Positions 34,006-46,200 are shown, counted from the stretch's first letter. The stretch: 64,000 bases of DNA from Nepenthes gracilis (GCA_033239525.1 BSYO01000038.1:12217041-12281040); one strand, 5' to 3'. Numbers and translations are program-made. Notes: generated by a model not told the origin, from the letters alone.

Positions 34006-34094
34006 AGTTTGACATCACCGAGGGATGAAAATCCCATTCCAAAGAATGCCTTCTCTGTGGCAGAGCCAAGGGAAGGCACACACGGCTGCTGTAA
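34006..34094 (+). pseudogene. SKS: SKS pseudogene, C-terminal end
   Basis: On the far side of copia-2 the frame continues as SLTSPRDENPIPKNA and, after a one-base shift, LCGRAKGRHTRLL followed by TAA at 34092-34094. SKS proteins typically end with a PIPKNALLCG...RHTRPL-like tail, so this is very probably the native end of the gene. Confidence 0.85.
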
Positions 34095-34230
34095 ATCGGT
34101 GCTCTTCCGGATTTGTTAGGGACTTGAGGGAAGATGCTTTCCTGCCCAACTCAGTTATCAAAAGGCTCAAGTTATTGATGATCGGTGCCCTATTAGCACT
34201 TTTAACTACTGTTATATGAGACCTCTAGAC
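34095..34230. other. 3' flank of the SKS pseudogene
   Basis: The 136 bp between the SKS stop and copia-3 hold no motif I can name. A frame through it ends in the hydrophobic LLMIGALLALLTTVI, which could recall a GPI-anchor tail, but the SKS stop lies upstream in another frame, so I do not call it coding. Confidence 0.4.
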
Positions 34231-34969
34231 TGTTGGGGTCACTCCCTTTGTGGGAATGTGGCCGCGGACTTTGGAGCAAGTCATCTGAAAATGGACGTGG
34301 ATATTATGTAATATCCGAGAACCTTCTGCTATTAGAACCCGAGGACCGAGGTCTTGGAGGCCCGAGGACATGGGATGCCGAATGCACACGTGGATGCAAG
34401 CACAGAAGATCTTCTGAGTATGTGAGATTTGTGGAGAACAAGCACGACATCCTTGTAGAGTGCTAAGCCATTTTTGTATAGCCGACAATCTGCAGAACCA
34501 CTGCAGATTTGTAGGCTGCTAGGCGGCCACCTGTACTGGTGTTCTCCACATTGGCATGGCTATTGCTTTCAATAGCCCTTATCTATATTTATAGAGAGAA
34601 TTACTAAGAGAGTGAGTCACACAGAACGTGAGAGTGAGATTTTTCAGGAAGAGGAAAAGAGTGAAGTGTAATAGAGAGTATTGAGAGAGATAACTGTGTG
34701 TGTTATTGTACTATGTTCTTCATCTTCTTCTTGAAGGGGTTTGTGTGGCTAGTGGGTTTCTGTAACTAGCTCTCACAATTAGTGGATTTATTTATGGGCT
34801 GAAATTCTGTTATTTTTTCTTTATTTCAAAGGATTTTTCACGTAAAATTTGACTGTATTCTTCTTCTCCATTTTGTCTTTCCTTTGTGCTATTTCTGTTT
34901 GAGTGTTTGAGTGTGTGTGTGGTTGGGTGTTGTGTCGTCTGACTGGTCACTCTTCCTTTTGCGCCAAAA
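34231..34969 (+). repeat. copia-3 5' LTR
   Basis: It is 739 bp, TGTTGGGGTCACT...GCGCCAAAA. 'tctatatttatagag' at about 34580 is the TATA-like site. It has few TTGACC words, unlike the copia-1/5 LTRs. PBS TGGTATCAGAGC follows at 34972-34983 and fits initiator-Met tRNA exactly. Confidence 0.9.
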
Positions 34970-35022
34970 ACTGGTATCAGAGCCATTGGTTCTTTATATG
35001 GTGACTTTGTTGAACACTGTTA

Positions 35023-35800
35023 TGGAGATTGAGAGCAAAATAGTTTGTTTGAACGACACCAACTACGATACTTGGCAAAGCAAGATGTTAGACTTGTTTG
35101 TCAAATCCATACACAATTCGGTGTTTGCCACTCAAAATCTGGAGGCAAAATCGGACGAAGAATGGGCGCTGGAGCACAAGTAGGTATGTGGCTACATACG
35201 GCAGTTCGTAGACGATAACGTGTATAACCACGTTAGGAGCGAAGCGAATGCTAAGACATTGTGGGAGAAGTTGGAGAAGCTGTACGCCTCCAAGATTGGC
35301 AACAACAAAATCTACTATTTGATGAAGTTGATGCAAATTATGTATAAGGATGGCTCATCCGTTGCCGATCACTTGAATAAGTTTCAAGGTTGTGTGGACC
35401 GACTGAGTGGTTTGGGTATCAAGTTCGAGGATGAGGTGCTTGGTTTGTAGCTCCTGGCAACCTTGCTGGACTCATGGGAGGTGATGAGAATCACTATTGT
35501 CAATACAGCTCTTGAAGGCATCGTGACCCTGGAGATGACCAAAGGAGTTACACTGAATGAGAAAATGAGACGACGGTCTTAAGGGACCTTGACCTCTCAA
35601 CCCTTTGAGGTACTCATGATAGTGTACGGGGAAGGAGTAGAGACCGCATACAGAAACCTGGAGAAAATGGCAAGAGTAAGTCTTGGTTAAAGTATCAAAA
35701 TATGAAATGTCATCACTGTAGAAAGAAAGGCCACATTAAAAGGTTTTGTTATTAGAGGAAGTATGAAAACACTGAAAATGAGAAAGGTGAAAAGGGACAC
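35023..35800 (+). pseudogene. gag: copia-3 gag
   Basis: ATG at 35023 begins MEIESKIVCLNDTNYDTWQS; the frame has a stop at 35181. It continues from 35220 with VRSEANAKTLWEKLEKLY, then SSVADHLNKFQGCVDRLSGL. A stop at 35448 follows. The knuckle CHHCRKKGHIKRFC near 35710 keeps CCHC. Three stops replace sense codons in an otherwise well-kept frame. Confidence 0.87.
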
Positions 35801-36235
35801 GGTGAGGAAACGTCATCGATCTTTGTTGTTACTGGAGCTAATCTCCTCTTGACTTGTGAAGTGGACGACATTATAAACTTGGCTGAGCAGGAGACTGACT
35901 GGGTGGTAGATTCCAGCGTATCCATCCACGTCACCTCTAGAAGGGAGCTCTTTACTTCTTACACTCCGGGTGCTTTTGGAGTGTTGAAGATGGGTAATAT
36001 GGAGACATCCAGTGTAGTCGGCCGAGGTGACGTGTCTCTTGTTATTAACAATAGAGCCCGATTAATCCTGAAGGACATCCAACATGTCCCTGACATTCGG
36101 ATGAATATCATCTCAGCTGGAAGACTGGATGATACTGGCTCCTGTAAAGTCTTCTGTGACGGAGGATATAAACTGACCAGAGGGTCTCTTGTAGTTGCTC
36201 AAGGAAAGAAGGTGTCTGGTCTTTATGTGTTGTAG
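35801..36235 (+). pseudogene. pol: copia-3 protease
   Basis: The open frame 35849-36235 has DWVVDSSVSIHVTSRRELF; the active-site D-S-G is D-S-S here, which should abolish the flap-side glycine. IQHVPDIRMNIISAGRLDD follows, and the frame ends at a stop after GKKVSGLYVL. Confidence 0.85.
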
Positions 36236-37380
36236 GCAACTGCGAGATCGGATAAGTCAATGCCACATGCAGTGTGGAGTCCTCGAACTTGTGACACAGG
36301 AAATTGGGTCACATGAGTAAGAGAAGAATGAGTCACCTAGTAAGGAAGGGTCTTATCTCAAAAATAGATGAAGATAGATTGAAGACTTACTCTCATTGCA
36401 TGGCTGAGAAGTAGAGGAGAGTCTCTTTCCAAGGAGACTCGTCTTTCAAGAAGTCTGAGGTCCTTGAGCTTGTTCACACCGATGTCTATGGACCATTTAA
36501 GAAAAAGTTCTTTGGAAGAGCACAATACTTTGTCTCCTATATTGATGATTACTCGAAAAAGTTGTGGGTATTTTTACTTAAGTCCAAGGATCAGGTCTCT
36601 GAAATTTTTGAGCAATTTCATACTCTTATTGAACATGAGACGGGGAAGAAGTTAAAGGCCATCCGGAGCGACAATGGTGGAGAATATATTGGGATCTTTA
36701 ATTCCTATTGTAGGTCACATGGCATTAGACATCAAAGGACACCTATAAAGACGCCACAGTTAAATGGTGTAGTCGAGTGAATAAACCGCACATTGATGGA
36801 AAGGGTCAGGTGCTTGCTGTCCGAGGCAAAGCTCGAAGGATCCTTTTGGCCGAGGCCTTAAAGACGGTGACCCATATGATCAATAGGTCGCCCAATAAGC
36901 CTCTGAATGGAGAGGTGCCAAAGAAAATTTGGACTAAAAGGGAGCCCAGTTATAATCATCTTCGGACTTTTGGCTGTAAAACTTTTGTTCATGTCCCGAG
37001 AGATGAGAGAAGTAAGCTTGAGCCAAAGATGAAACAATGCGCATTTTTGGGTTATGGCAAAGATGAACTTGGGTATAGATTTTATGACCTAGTAGAGAAG
37101 AAGCTTATTCGATCACGAGATGTAGTCTTTATTGAAGAGGAGACCTTTGAAGATATTTGGAAAGAAAAGAAGTCTTTATCTGACACTGGTCGGACGGACA
37201 AGGTAAGTGTTGAAGCCATCCGTCCGGTACCTCTAGAGTCCGAGGACAATGGTCCAAGAATGGCTGAGGTGGACAATAAAGTATACATGACACCAAACGA
37301 AGATGAGGAAGATGTTACTTCTCATCAGGCCAAGAAGGTTTCTGTGCGACGATCTTCGAGAGAAAGACGTCCGATCGTCC
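36236..37380 (+). pseudogene. pol: copia-3 integrase
   Basis: HMSKRRMSHLVRKGLIS-like zinc-module text near 36313 is followed by core blocks FVSYIDDYSKKLWVFLLK and KLKAIRSDNGGEYIG (second D). A stop (TGA) falls exactly where the E of 'VVE' meets the next codon (36778). The C-terminal block FGCKTFVHVPRDERSKL continues in the 361-codon frame. Confidence 0.87.
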
Positions 37381-38110
37381 ATTTTCCATCTAGTGAGTAC
37401 GTCCTACTCACTGATGCAGGTGAGCTCGAAGACTTTGATGAGGTTGTGAAGGGGACACATAAGGAAAAATGGTTGGAAGTAATGAAGGATGTGATTGCTT
37501 CATTACATGAGGACCATACTTTTGAGTTGGTTGAGCTGCTTAAGGGGAAGAGAGCTCTTAAGAACAAGTGGAGCTTTCGGTTGAAGACGTCTGAGAACAC
37601 CAAACAACCGAGGTACAAGGCACAGCTTGTCGTGAAAGGTTTTAATCAGTGCAAAGGTGTGAATTTTGATGAAATCTTTGCGCCCGTGGTAAAAATATCT
37701 TTGGTCCGTATTGTGCTTGGTTTGGCAGCTGTTCTAGACTTGGAGATAGATCAACTGAAAGTTTGGACAGCTTTCTTCCACGGTGACCTAGAAGAGAAAA
37801 TTTATATGGAACAACTAAAAGGTTTTGAGGTCAAGGGAAGGAAGGTTTGGTGTGTCGTCTGAAGAAGAGCCTATATGGACTAAAACAAGCTCCCAAACAG
37901 TGGTTAATGAAGTTTGAGTCTGTCATGGTCGGACAAGGATACCATAAGACTACTTCTGACCACTGCGTCTTTGTGGAGAGATTCTCCGATAACGACTTTA
38001 TCATCCTTCTTCTTTATGTGGACGACATACTGATTGTTGGACAAAATAGTGCTCGGATCAATGAGTTGAAGGAGCAACTGGGATAATCATTTGCCATAAA
38101 AGACCTCAGA
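37381..38110 (+). pseudogene. pol: copia-3 reverse transcriptase
   Basis: RALKNKWSFRLKTSENTKQP, VNFDEIFAPVVKISLVRIV and DQLKVWTAFFHGDLEEKIYM lie in the long frame ending at 37862. The palm continues in another frame from 37847 with KSLYGLKQAPKQWLMKFESV and LLYVDDILIVG (YVDD 38015-38026). The join needs one frameshift. Confidence 0.88.
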
Positions 38111-38209
38111 CTAGCGAAGTAGATTCTGGAGATCAGAATATTTTACGATCGAAAGAACAAGAAATTCTGGTTGTCCTATGAGAGTTATGTTGAAAAAGTG
38201 TTATAGCGC

Positions 38210-38967
38210 TTTAACATGGACAACTCTAAACCAATGAGCACCCCACTGACTAACCACTTCAGGTTAAGTAGGAAGCAAGGTTCGTCATCGGACACAGAAA
38301 AGGCCTGCATGAGAGGTATACCATATTCATCGGTCGTTGGTAGCTTGATGTACGAGGCCGTATATACCAGGCCAGATATTTCTCATTCGGTCGATATTAT
38401 TAGCAGATTTCTCTCAAATCTAAGGATAAGTATTGGTCTGCTGTGAAGTGGATACTTAGATATCTCTGCAGGACTTCAAAGATGTGCCTATAATTTGGCG
38501 GAGAGAAACTCCAGTTGGTCAGCTATACAGACGCGGACATGGCCGGAGATATTGACACTCAAAAATCCACCTCAGGGTATTTGGTCAAATTCATTGGAGG
38601 GGTAGTCTCCTGACAATCTAAGCTACAAAAGTGCGTCGCCCTTTCTACTACGGAGGCCGAGTTCATTGCTGTGATCAAGGCTAGCAAAGAGATGTTATAG
38701 ATGAAAAGGTTCATTCAAGAGTTGGACCTGAGGTAATAAAAATATATGGTACTCTGTGACAGCAAAAGTACCATATATTTGTGTAAGAACTCCTCATTCC
38801 ATTTGAGATTAAAGTACATTGATGTTCGATATCATTGGGTGAGAGATATTATTAATGAAGGGCAGCTATCACTTGAAAAGGTCCGATCGGATGAAAATGG
38901 GTCAGATATAATGACCAAAGTTTTACCAAAGGGAAAGTTGGAAGTTTGCTGTGACATAGTTGGGTAA
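38210..38967 (+). pseudogene. pol: copia-3 RNase H
   Basis: MDNSKPMSTPLTNHFRLS starts the connection. YTDADMAGDIDTQKSTSGYL, TTEAEFIA and LCDSKSTIYLCKNSSFH carry the RNase H D, E and D positions, and the tail IMTKVLPKGKLEVCCDIVG ends at TAA near 38965. A frameshift near 38440 and stops at about 38490, 38613 and 38697 break it. Confidence 0.87.
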
Positions 38968-39003
38968 ACTAATTTTGTTCCCATTCAGTCATGAGGGAAA
39001 GTT

Positions 39004-39744
39004 TATTGGGATCACCCCATTTGTGGGAATGTGGCTGCAGATTTAGGAGCAAGTCGTTCTGAAAATGGATGCGGACATTTTGTAATGTCTGAGAACTTTC
39101 TACTGTTGGAACTCGAGGACCGAGGTCTTGGAGGCCCGAGGATTTAGATGCAGAATGCACACATGGAAGCCAGCTCAGAAAATCTTCTAAGCATGCGAGA
39201 TTTGTGGGGAATGAGCACGCCGTTCTTGTAGAGTGGTGGACCGTTTTTACAGAGTCGATAATCTGCAGATCCGCTGCAAATTTGTAGGTTGCCAGGTGGC
39301 CACCTGTACGGTGTCTCTCATGTTGGCATGGCTGTTACTTTCAACAACCCTTGTATATATTTGTAGAGAAGATTATTGAGAGAGTGAGCCACACAGAACG
39401 TAAGAGTGTGAGATTTTTTAGGAAGAGGAAAAGAGTGGAGTGTAATAGAGAGCATTAAGGGAGATAACTGTGTGTGTTTTTGTACTATGTTCTTCATCTC
39501 CTTCTTAAAAGGGCTTGTATAGTTGAGTGGGTTTCTGTAACTAACTTTTACACTTACTGAATTTATTTGTGGACTAAAATTTTGTAATTTTTCTCTTATT
39601 TTAAAGGATTTTTCACGTAAAATTTGATTGTATTCTTCTTCTATATTTTGTCTTTCCTTTGTGTTGTTTTTGTCTGAGTGTTTGAGTGCGTGTGTGGTTG
39701 GATGTTGTGTTGTCTGACTAGTCACTCTTCCTTTTACGCCAACA
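39004..39744 (+). repeat. copia-3 3' LTR
   Basis: It is 741 bp, TATTGGGATCACC...ACGCCAACA. A purine tract 'gagggaaag' (38993-39001) directly upstream is the likely plus-strand primer site. The U5 tail 'aaaggatttttcacgtaaaat' is shared with all the other Tork-like LTRs here. Confidence 0.9.
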
Positions 39745-41646
39745 CAAACAACATAATTCATTTCGACTTAGCTCGAGGTGTCACTTTCTTTTAGAATAAG
39801 CCGTGATTCAATTAGCTATGGTTTTCTCATAATAATAACTCAGAAAGCTATTTATTTTATTTTCTTCCCTTTTGAATTGAATAAATTTATTCTCACATTT
39901 AATTTAAGTTAGTGTTTCATTTTATACTGACAACATTGAGTTCATTTTACAAGGTAATATTTTTCCTTGTTAAATTCTCACAAGTCCGAAATCCTACATG
40001 GCATTAAAATGATAATTTAGCATATTCAGTTTCCAATAATCTATCATTAAAATATTTTGATCTTGTAAATTTCCACAAATTTAACATGGTATTTGATAAA
40101 GAAAATCTTAATTTGTGAAATTGACATAATTTTATATGGTATGTAAAAAAAAAATTCTCACAATAAAATGTGACAATAAATTGACCCAAGTTAAAATATA
40201 AATATATTTTTGATAATTTTATATACACATATAATTACTATAATCAAATAAAAAGGCGTATTTGGTTTGTAAAATAATGTGAAAAAGCAAATAGTATAAT
40301 ATTTATTTACATTTTATTTTAATGTCTCGTCTGGTTGACTAAAAATAAACATTACCTTTTAATAAACGTAAATAACTGGGTGCCCGTAAACCCTAGCCAC
40401 CTTGCCAGCTTCGACGCAAGCCAACAACCCGTAGGCCTGTCCCTCCCATCTTCTATGACCACCTTGACAAGTATTTTCACTGTATTTTTTAGAAATTTTT
40501 ATATTCATACCTATTACAAAAATATTTGTTTTTTTTATCCCAATCAAATAACGTTTGATTTATTTTTATTTTATTACTAATAACACTTATTTTAATTTTC
40601 TAATAATTTTTCTTTCTGCTAACTAAAGATACAGTAATTGATTTAAGATGGAGTGTGAATAGAGGTATCACTGTCATCATCCTTTTACATTAGAAAATCT
40701 ACTTCAAAAATAATATTGTCTTTATGAATGTTTTAAGATATTTGTGAGGCTGACCTAACTTTGGGTTAATTATAACATCAGCCTGACATGATTTAGCTCC
40801 CGAGCTCTAAAGCCAGGCTAGATGGTAATCCTTCACATGAATACGAGTGCATTGAATACGCCCAACCGGACGTTCCCTTTCAGAAATTTAAAGCCAACCA
40901 ACCCAGCTCAAATATGAACGGCCTGAAACATTTTCCTACGGATAAGTAAGACTCCGTGCCTTACAACTCAAGCAAAAACCTTTCCTTTCACTAAGCTTAT
41001 CACGCAATTTATTTCCAGTTCATTAGGTCCCTCATCCACCCTTTTAAAGCTGATAATCTGCAGGGATTCTATCAGATTCTTGAACAGAGAGGGGGGGGGG
41101 TGCTAAAGAAGGAATTCGTAGTCTGTGCAGAAATGACAGCCTATAGACTAGTTAGAGAGAAGCTGAGAGAAATATTCTTTTTTTTTAAAAAAAGAGGGTA
41201 GTAATTATTTGTGCCGTAGAAGAACGTAAATTAGCATTAGGTGAAAATGCTCAGAGGTAAATAAGACCAATTGATTTTTTTTTTTTTGTTAAATTTGATT
41301 TTCCACTTGCGTAGAGGTTTACACCCAGCACCAATAGCAATGGCAGAAAGAGCCAATTCTTTGTATAACCGTTACATCCCACGCGTCCCCAAAATCCTTT
41401 TTCCTCCCTAATCTGATTCTTGGGTCAGACTTTTTCTGTGTCTTAATTGCAATCTTATCGACCTTTATTGCCATTTCCTTCATTTATCTCTTCCTATCTT
41501 AAGCTTTTAAGTACTGGTTCTAATTTTTAAATAGTATCAGATTGCCCTTCTTCGTAGATTAAAAAAAAAAACAAAACTGCACATCCTTTTTTTTTTTTTC
41601 CCATATTTCCTGGCTTTTTGGTGTGTTTTCCGTCACCGGAGTGGCA
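39745..41646. other. Intergenic region and upstream region of the ARID-HMG gene
   Basis: AT-rich sequence to about 40330, then mixed sequence with no gene I can support. Close to the start codon are a G9 run (about 41092), several T-runs (41171, 41276, 41587) and TTTTTAAATAG (41524-41534), a possible TATA-like site about 115 bp before the ATG. Promoter details are inference. Confidence 0.45.
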
Positions 41647-44258
41647 ATGTCGATGGCGGCGGGAAATCGGCCGGAGATTATGTGCTACCCTGCTTCTGTT
41701 GTCACCCATGAAGAAGTTGTCGAGCAGCCTGGTCTTTTCTGGGAAACACTCAAAAGCCTCCATTCAATGCTTGGCACCAAATTTATGTAGGCCATGTCTT
41801 TGCTCTAACGCCTTTTTTTGGCTATTCGTTTACTATTTTCTCGACGGGCATCCTTCTCTTTCTTTTTTCTTTTTTTTTTTTCTCTTGAAAAAATCGAATA
41901 GATTTTTTACGTAGATAGATAGTACAAGCACGAGCTCGCACGGTGTCATGGTTTTTTTTTTTTTTCCCCAAAGCAAGGAAGAAATCTTTTATCTTCTAGT
42001 TTTTTTTCCTTTACCTTTTAGTAAAAAGGTTCTCTAAATTTTTTCCCTTCGTTTCAAGGGTACCTGTGATTGGAAGGAAAGAGTTGGATTTGCATCTTCT
42101 GTATGTTGAAGTTACAAGGAGGGGTGGCTATGACAAGGTTTTGTAGCAGCTCTTTCTTGGCTTTAACCAAGTTATACTAATTATAATTTCCCTAATCAGC
42201 GGTGAATTGATAGAAATCTTTGGTTTTATTGTTAAACGTTTGTAGGTTGTTATGGAGAAGAAATGGAGGGAAATAGGCTCCGTTTTCATGTTTTCTCCTA
42301 CCACCACAAGTGCTTCCTATGTGCTGAGAAAACACTATAATACCCTTCTTTACCGTTATGAACAGGTCTACTTTTTTAAGATACGAGGTCCTCTATTCAC
42401 TCCAACAGGTACCCTTTCATCTGTCGTCATATATTCATGTCGATTGTTGCACAAAGAGCTGTTATTATCTCATCTGCCTCTTGTCCTGGCGGTAGAACAT
42501 AATTTTGGGGGAGAAACAAAACAGCAAGACCCCCTTGAATAGTCTTACCAATCAATCACTAGTAGGCTGTAGGTGTTCCCGAATCAGGTAAGACTTTGAT
42601 AAATAAGTGAATCAGTCCGAAATTGTTTTTTTTAGGACATGATGCAAGGACATAGTATGTATGTGTTATTTTAAAGGATCTTGTTGGTTGGTAATGCCGC
42701 GGAGTTGTGATACTGTATAACTTTCACCCATCCCATTGCCAGTCACAATGTGGGCATCAGCAAAAAGCCATGACTTCTTCGATGGTTTCTTCAGGACTGT
42801 AACTACCGTTTCAGGTGATGATCGACTATATATTTTATTTTGTGACGTATTACCTTAAATGTGTCCAGTTTTTGGTTTTGGGTTTTTGTTTACTCTTTTC
42901 TTGCAGCTCCAATGCCTCTTGGCCAGTACATATGCGGACCTGATATAGCCGGTCATGATGAATATTCATCAAATAGAGCTGCAGATTTCTCCAATTCGTC
43001 TGTTGGAGGTAGTTTTTTTAATCTAAATTTGCTGCAAACGTGGTCACGGTTCTGGGATTTGAAGAGAATACAAAATCCCAAAAATAGAGTGGGTGGATTA
43101 GTTTCATTGGTAATTAAATACTAATGACCATGAGCTCATTGTCTTGTAAGTTTATGAAGTTTGAATGCTGCATGATGTCTTAGAATTCCCTCAAAATTGA
43201 TGGCTGCATAGAGAAACCGATAACCCCTACCGATAGAAGTTCTAAGGGGTTGGAAACTTGGAATGAAACAGACTTCTCAGGCTTTCCTTTCTTGCTTTGT
43301 GCTCGAAACATGAGAATTTGCAAGTTTTACATGTAACAACGTTGAAATTCTCAATTTTCTGCCTGTGTGTTTATTAATTGCATTAGAAAAGGATATGGAA
43401 AACCAGGGAAACAACGGATTGGAGAGGGCAGAGGTTGTAAGACAGACAAGGCCACTATGAAGGGCTATAGGCAACTTATTTCTTCCTTATTTCCATTCCT
43501 TTGATCCAAATTGAGTTCTTAAGGATTTTAACTGCAGGCACCTTCAGTTTCCTGGCTGTTGGAACAATCGATGGAAAATTTGACTGTGGCTATTTGGTGT
43601 CTGTGAAATTGGGTTCTGATATTCTATATGGTGTACTCTATCATCCAGAAGAACATCCAGTCTCTTGTATGGCAGATGCTGAACTAAGCACCGCCATTGT
43701 TCCTTATGATCCCAAGCCTCGTCGACCAGGTCAAAGACGGAAGAGGAGGAGGAGGTGGGGAGGAGACCCAAGCCACCCAAAACCCAATAGAAGCGGCTAC
43801 AACTTCTTCTTTGCTGAAAAGCATTCTCTGCTCAAGTCTCTCTATCCGAACACAGATAGGAAGTTCACAAAAATTATAGGAGACTCTTGGAACAATCTCG
43901 GCCCTGAGGAGAGGATGGTAAGTAGAACTGCTCACCCCTATATTAAGATTTTCCTATATGATGTTATTGTAATAAGCACAGGTTTATTATTTGTCTTTTG
44001 GATTGTTCAAGATTGACAAACACAAATCCCAATGGTTAAGACCCCAACCACCCTGGAGTAATCCGTCATTATTATGTATGGATAAATGGAGGGGAATTAT
44101 AATGGTACTACTGTGTCTCTGTGTAGGTTTATCAAAACATAGGGTTAAGGGATAAGGAAAGATACATGAGAGAGCTGAGGGAATACAAGGAGAAGTTAAA
44201 GACGAAGAGGCAAGAAGAAGATGCGATGATGGAGACAAGCAGAGCTTCTGGTTGTTGA
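41647..44258 (+). CDS. HMGB10-like: ARID plus HMG-box DNA-binding protein, 331 aa, six exons
   Basis: Coding exons are 41647-41786, 42059-42137, 42246-42408, 42907-43008, 43538-43917 and 44127-44258. All junctions are GT-AG and the sum, 996 bp, stays in frame from ATG to TGA. Residues about 30-125 form an ARID domain (LFWETLKSLHSMLGTKFMVP, DLHLLYVEVTRRGGYDKV). Then comes a GTIDGKFDCGYLVSVKLGS block typical of plant ARID-HMG proteins, a basic stretch (QRRKRRRRW, residues about 227-235) and an HMG box at about 243-312 (PNRSGYNFFFAEKH, SWNNLGPEERMVYQ). Such proteins are nuclear and bind A/T-rich DNA and chromatin. The length is close to Arabidopsis HMGB10/11 and shorter than HMGB9/15, as I recall them. 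No stop or shift was found; it is the only host gene here that looks functional. Exon limits are from splice motifs and frame only. Confidence 0.92.
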
Positions 44259-45353
44259 ACTGCTCAGTTTCTTCTGATATATACCCATTTTGATGGCCAT
44301 ACTATTAGGACCCACTCTTTACTCGTGAGGATGATTTCTATACTTATTTTCATTTCTTCCCCGGACTCTGGGAAGTTTCTTGGTTGATAGACAGGGTGTT
44401 TAAATGATTTCATAGCCTATCTATCTCTGAATGATATTCGTAGCTTTTGGCAACCATGTAGTGGGGAGACCTGCCAAAATTTTAATGACCACTACACAAC
44501 AGCATCACTGTGAATTTTGCAAGATTTTTATTGGCAGTTTTTCATTTTTTAGGGCGTCGAATCACGGTTTTTCTCTCATGAAGATTTGAGTTAAAGAGTT
44601 TTATTCCTGTGTATGCAAGGCTATTATATTTTGTTTATCTATGGCTACAGAATAGATGAAGGAACAATCCTGGGCATCCATTGCTGATTCTTCACTGTCT
44701 GTCTAGGAGGAGTGGTTGAGGGAAAGGGGTGGAGAATTTTTTGATATTATTTTAGGCCAGTGATTAGGTGTCCATGACTGACTATTATTAAATCTTGGGT
44801 TATATAAGGGTAGAAAGTTCTTTGTTGCCCAAGGGTGCGTAATTAAAGGGTAGAAAGTTCTTTGATATTTGGAACTAGAGCATGCATGTGGCACCTAAGA
44901 TTATTTCCTAGTTTTACAAGGGTTGTGGGTAAAATGGGCTGAGAATTCCTTGGCTCTAATTCTGGGATGCATGTCAAGGACGAAGGTATCTTCGGCTAAT
45001 TTTCTGAGGTCTCGACCATAAAAGTACAATCACATTGATAGTATTAATTATTGATCATTTTTTAATAATCATAATTTTCTAAAAAAATCCAAGTGAAGAC
45101 TTATTAGTCTCAATTTTTTTTTCTTCTCTCTCTTTTCTTTTCCCCTCCTCTTGTAGGGAGGCCAATGGTGCAGCCAAATTCCACTCCCTACTTTGAACCC
45201 ATTTTCTAAATTCAACCCACAATACTTTTAGTTGGATAAAAAATAGATAATTGTGGTCAAATTTAAATATATTTTGAGATTAATTTGGAATTTATACATA
45301 TATACATACATTATATATATATATACACACATTTTTGGATTGAGATATAATAA
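44259..45353. other. 3' flank of the ARID-HMG gene
   Basis: It holds the presumed 3' UTR and about 700 bp of intergenic DNA. A direct repeat 'gggtagaaagttctttg' occurs at about 44809 and 44849. An AT run (45302-45325) precedes copia-4. No gene seen. Confidence 0.5.
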
Positions 45354-45358
45354 ATTGA

Positions 45359-46164
45359 TGTTGGGGTAACTCTCGTGTGGAGGTGTTCCTGGGCCGAGGA
45401 CTGAGATTGAGGATGAGGACCTTATGTGGTTATGGTCCGCGAACTTTGCGCATTGAGCAACTGAGGACTCTACTTAATTAAGGCACGAGGACTTGTGAGC
45501 AAGTCAAAGTCCGAGGACATTGATAAGAGACGAGAACTCTGATGAAGGCAGAATGTAACTTGTTAAGGAATGGCTTCAAGTTGATGGCCAGCCGACCAAC
45601 AGGGACGTTGATCGGACGATGACAGACTTGCAGAATAGCTGTCTTCTTCAATTGTAATCAATTGACTTTTCAAAATTGATAATTATTGGGAAAAGAATGG
45701 CGTCATGGCAGGTCAAACTACAGAAGAAACATGCGTCATCTGCGCCGTTTGTTACAGAAGTATGCACAGTTGTTGTAGACGGGCTACTGTAACCACCCTA
45801 TTGGGTAGGTGATCGCTCAACATATATATATGTATATTGGAATCAAAAGGGCATGTGTGAAAAAGAGAGAAGAGAAAGGGTGTGAATAGAAAAGTAGTGA
45901 GTAAAAAACAAAGTGTGAGTTTACTTTGTGTTTCTTGTGCTCCGTTTTCATCCACAGTTTTCGTCTCTAGTGCCTGTGTAGGTCATGTGGATTTGTAATC
46001 AAATTTTATAAAGTAAAATTTATTTGTCGACTAAAGTCCCGTAACTTTTTCCTTATTTAAAAGGTTTTTCACATAAAATCGTCGGTGTTCTCCTTCTCTT
46101 ATTCTTTCCTCTTTACTATGTGTTCCCTCTTACTGGTCGATCGGATGCCATTTTACTCCCAACA
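45359..46164 (+). repeat. copia-4 5' LTR
   Basis: It is 806 bp, TGTTGGGGTAACT...CTCCCAACA. TATA-like 'caacatatatatatg' at about 45818. The PBS TGGTATCAGAGA lies at 46167-46178. U3 holds a single copy of the block that is duplicated in the 3' LTR. Confidence 0.92.
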
Positions 46165-46200
46165 AGTGGTATCAGAGACAGGTTGAGAGCTACCGATTAA

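Larger units (their letters stand above)
538..34094 (+). pseudogene. SKS: SKU5-similar (SKS) multicopper-oxidase-like gene, broken into five pieces
   Basis: This is the remnant of a gene for a secreted, cell-wall/plasma-membrane SKU5-similar protein. That family has the multicopper oxidase fold, related to ascorbate oxidase, but has lost most copper ligands. Five pieces in the same order and strand give the middle and C-terminal parts of the protein: 538-852, 1736-1789, 21737-22065, 22546-22683 and 34006-34094. The N-terminal exon(s) are not in the window. There are frameshifts, an internal deletion of about eight codons, at least two in-frame stops, and two large retrotransposon insertions inside exons. 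Joining the pieces at the target duplications gives frame-continuous protein similarity across both empty sites, so the insertions hit real exons. It cannot encode a normal product. Confidence 0.88.
34231..39744 (+). mobile_element. copia-3: Tork/Tnt1-like copia retrotransposon
   Basis: A 5.5-kb element, TGTTGG...CCAACA, with no nested insertion. Flanks are TAGAC (34226-34230) and CAAAC (39745-39749); two transitions apart, so the duplication is only probable. Gag, protease, integrase, RT and RNase H follow in copia order. Its gag differs from copia-1/4/5 (TLWEKLEKLYASKIGNNKIY). It is the best preserved copia in the window, with one 361-codon frame, but still has stops. Confidence 0.9.

Noticed and set aside
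34025..34219. 64-codon frame ending in a hydrophobic tail (possible GPI signal)
   Set aside because: It overlaps the SKS C-terminus in the wrong frame, and the native stop lies at 34092-34094.
39318..39761. 147-codon minus-strand frame at the end of copia-3
   Set aside because: It is the reverse complement of the 3' LTR R/U5 region and crosses the element boundary.
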